NCBI GenBank assembly: GCA_027325905.1
Contig: DAIEEM010000270.1
Location: forward strand, 1 to 6,267
DNA: 6,267 nt
DNA from: Rhodocyclaceae bacterium
GTDB lineage: Bacteria > Pseudomonadota > Gammaproteobacteria > Burkholderiales > Rhodocyclaceae
Direction: 5' to 3'
The notes under the pieces were generated by a model. It ran no database searches and was not told the origin of the DNA. It saw only the letters and a program-made list of their open reading frames with translations. Of this stretch, positions 5,505 to 6,267 are shown one piece after another (position 1 is the stretch's first letter; every line of letters begins with the position of its first letter). Position numbers and translations under genes: made by a program.

Positions 5505-5933
5505 TCAGGTCCGGCGCGGCGGCAGCACGTGGATGCTGCCCTTCGCCAGCGTGATTTCGCGCAGGAAGCACAGCAGCGCCGACACCAGCGCCAGCATCGC
5601 CGCGATGAACAGCGTAGCGACGATCGTCGACAGCTCGACGCCGGTGATCGAGCCGACGAACAGCGCGGCGATGACGATGCAGACCAGCAGCGCGCAACTC
5701 GTGCACAAGCCGATCGCCCAGTGGATCATGCGTGCGCGGCGCGAGAGGATTTCCATCTCGGGCGCCGCGGAATTCACGTCCGCCTTCTCCAGCACGCGGA
5801 AACGGTCGACGACGCGGCCGAGCCGGTTGATCAGCACGCCGAGGATGGCGCCGACACCGGTGAGTAGGAACACCGGCGCCACCGACAACTGGATGACGTG
5901 GGCGACGGCGGAGATGCTGGCCGGCTCTTGCAT
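5505..5933 (-). CDS. DUF2721 family inner-membrane protein
   Basis: A 142-residue membrane protein of the DUF2721 family, function unknown. Seen: a hydrophobic N-terminal segment (about 12-36: VIQLSVAPVFLLTGVGAILG and onward) followed by INRLGRVVDRFRVLE (35-49), the family's basic cytoplasmic motif; then EILSRRARMIHWAIG (61-75), a second membrane segment (about 70-94), and a third (about 101-124). The tail is short and basic. This gives three predicted helices with the R-rich loop probably cytoplasmic. The start is the ATG at 5933 because GAGG (5939-5942) lies five bases upstream and the protein then begins directly with the conserved region. A longer in-frame reading that starts upstream is a shadow of the flavin reductase gene and is not used. 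The gene follows the flavin reductase by 53 bases on the same strand and may share its transcript. Confidence 0.85.
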   Translation of the reverse strand: MQEPASISAVAHVIQLSVAPVFLLTGVGAILGVLINRLGRVVDRFRVLEKADVNSAAPEMEILSRRARMIHWAIGLCTSCALLVCIVIAALFVGSITGVELSTIVATLFIAAMLALVSALLCFLREITLAKGSIHVLPPRRT

Positions 5934-5963
5934 GGCAACCTCGCGGCGGAAGAATTCGGCGCC

Positions 5964-5969
5964 ATCATA
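5964..5969 (-). promoter_or_regulatory. -10 box candidate for the DUF2721 gene
   Basis: On the minus strand this reads TATGAT, five of six bases of the -10 consensus, 30 bases upstream of the DUF2721 ATG and in the 53-base gap after the flavin reductase stop. The hexamer 17 bases upstream, AAGTAG, is not a -35 match. DUF2721 may therefore have its own weak promoter besides read-through. Confidence 0.3.
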
Positions 5970-5986
5970 CCGCGCCGCCGTTGCTG

Positions 5987-6267
5987 CTACTTCATGCGCG
6001 ACTTCGACTGGAAGGTCTCGCCCGCCACCATGAAGCGGCCGTCGCCGCGGTGGTGCAGGGTGCGCGGGTCCTTGCGCGCCGGGTCGATCCAGGCCTTGAC
6101 GACTTCCAGCACGAACAGGCCGTAGCGATTCACCATGCGCGTATCGACCACGCGGCATTCGAGATTGGCGTAGCACTCCGCGATCAGCGGCGCCGCTACG
6201 CATTGCGCCGGCGCCGCCGTCAGTCCGAATTTCTCGAACTTGTCGACCTTGCGCCCCGAGGTGTTGC
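5987..6267 (-). CDS. Flavin reductase family protein, C-terminal end (partial)
   Basis: The start lies beyond the window; 92 codons plus the TAG stop (5989-5987) are visible. The reading begins NTSGRKVDKFEKFGLT, continues with APLIAECYANLECRVVDTR and LFVLEVVKAWIDPARKDPRT, and ends HHRGDGRFMVAGETFQSKSRMK. This matches the C-terminal half of the flavin reductase-like (FMN-binding split barrel, DIM6/NTAB) family, in which the S-R-K-x-DKF segment, the IAEC-x-ANLEC strand and the H-x-G near the end are well conserved. Relatives bind FMN and reduce free flavin with NAD(P)H, sometimes supplying a monooxygenase; which partner applies here cannot be seen. It probably forms a transcription unit with DUF2721 downstream. 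Confidence 0.87.
   Translation of the reverse strand, partial: NTSGRKVDKFEKFGLTAAPAQCVAAPLIAECYANLECRVVDTRMVNRYGLFVLEVVKAWIDPARKDPRTLHHRGDGRFMVAGETFQSKSRMK

Noticed and set aside
4745..5554. + strand frame overlapping the end of pirin and all of the flavodoxin gene
   Set aside because: Arg/His/Gln-rich shadow translation; the flavodoxin frame has a strong ribosome-binding site and FMN motifs.
5934..6203. N-terminal extension of the DUF2721 protein by 90 residues
   Set aside because: The extension is an out-of-frame reading of the flavin reductase gene and looks random. ATG 5933 has a good GAGG and begins at the conserved domain.
1..6267. Mobile elements, CRISPR arrays, tRNA or rRNA genes, phage or defence systems
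   Set aside because: I read both strands for transposase or integrase motifs, regularly spaced repeats and RNA gene signatures and saw none. The window looks like ordinary chromosomal gene content.

Overview
The window is compact, high-GC DNA that reads as chromosomal sequence of a betaproteobacterium, probably of the Rhodocyclaceae/Azoarcus-Thauera type. That placement is inferred from codon usage and from the style of the malic enzyme, GGDEF and flavin reductase proteins; no 16S or other marker is present. I see no transposase, integrase, CRISPR array, tRNA, rRNA or phage gene. Almost every base lies in a gene or in a short promoter/terminator gap, and no gene-free stretch exceeds about 115 bases.

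Layout: (1) 1-276, + strand, the 3' end of an NADP-dependent malic enzyme (MaeB type), followed by a perfect GC-rich palindrome that is a candidate terminator. (2) 391-1365, +, an NADPH:quinone oxidoreductase (Qor). (3) 1402-2049, +, an orphan ParA/MinD-type ATPase whose ATG lies in the right arm of an 11-bp inverted repeat. (4) 2046-3109, -, a GGDEF diguanylate cyclase with an intact active site and I-site, but with an apparent one-base frameshift near 2987 that separates the first 41 residues from the rest. (5) 3165-4100, -, a LysR-type regulator resembling E. coli YhaJ. (6) 4101-4212, an AT-rich divergent promoter region with two dyads and a good sigma-70-like promoter. (7) 4213-4911 and 4935-5501, +, a pirin (YhhW-like) and a WrbA/flavodoxin-like protein, almost certainly one operon. 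(8) 5505-5933, -, a small DUF2721 membrane protein. (9) 5987-6267, -, the C-terminal end of a flavin reductase family protein that runs off the window.

Functionally, the clearest unit is the LysR regulator divergent from pirin plus flavodoxin. In E. coli a YhaJ-type regulator sits beside a pirin gene, and pirins and WrbA-like proteins are associated with quinone/flavonoid and redox chemistry. With Qor upstream and a flavin reductase downstream, the window is enriched in quinone/flavin redox enzymes. A joint role in quinone or electrophile detoxification is plausible but is inference. I found no convincing new multi-gene system. The items most worth a second look are the broken reading frame of the GGDEF gene, the inverted repeat covering the ParA start codon, the orphan ParA itself, and the operator-like dyads between lysR and pirin.
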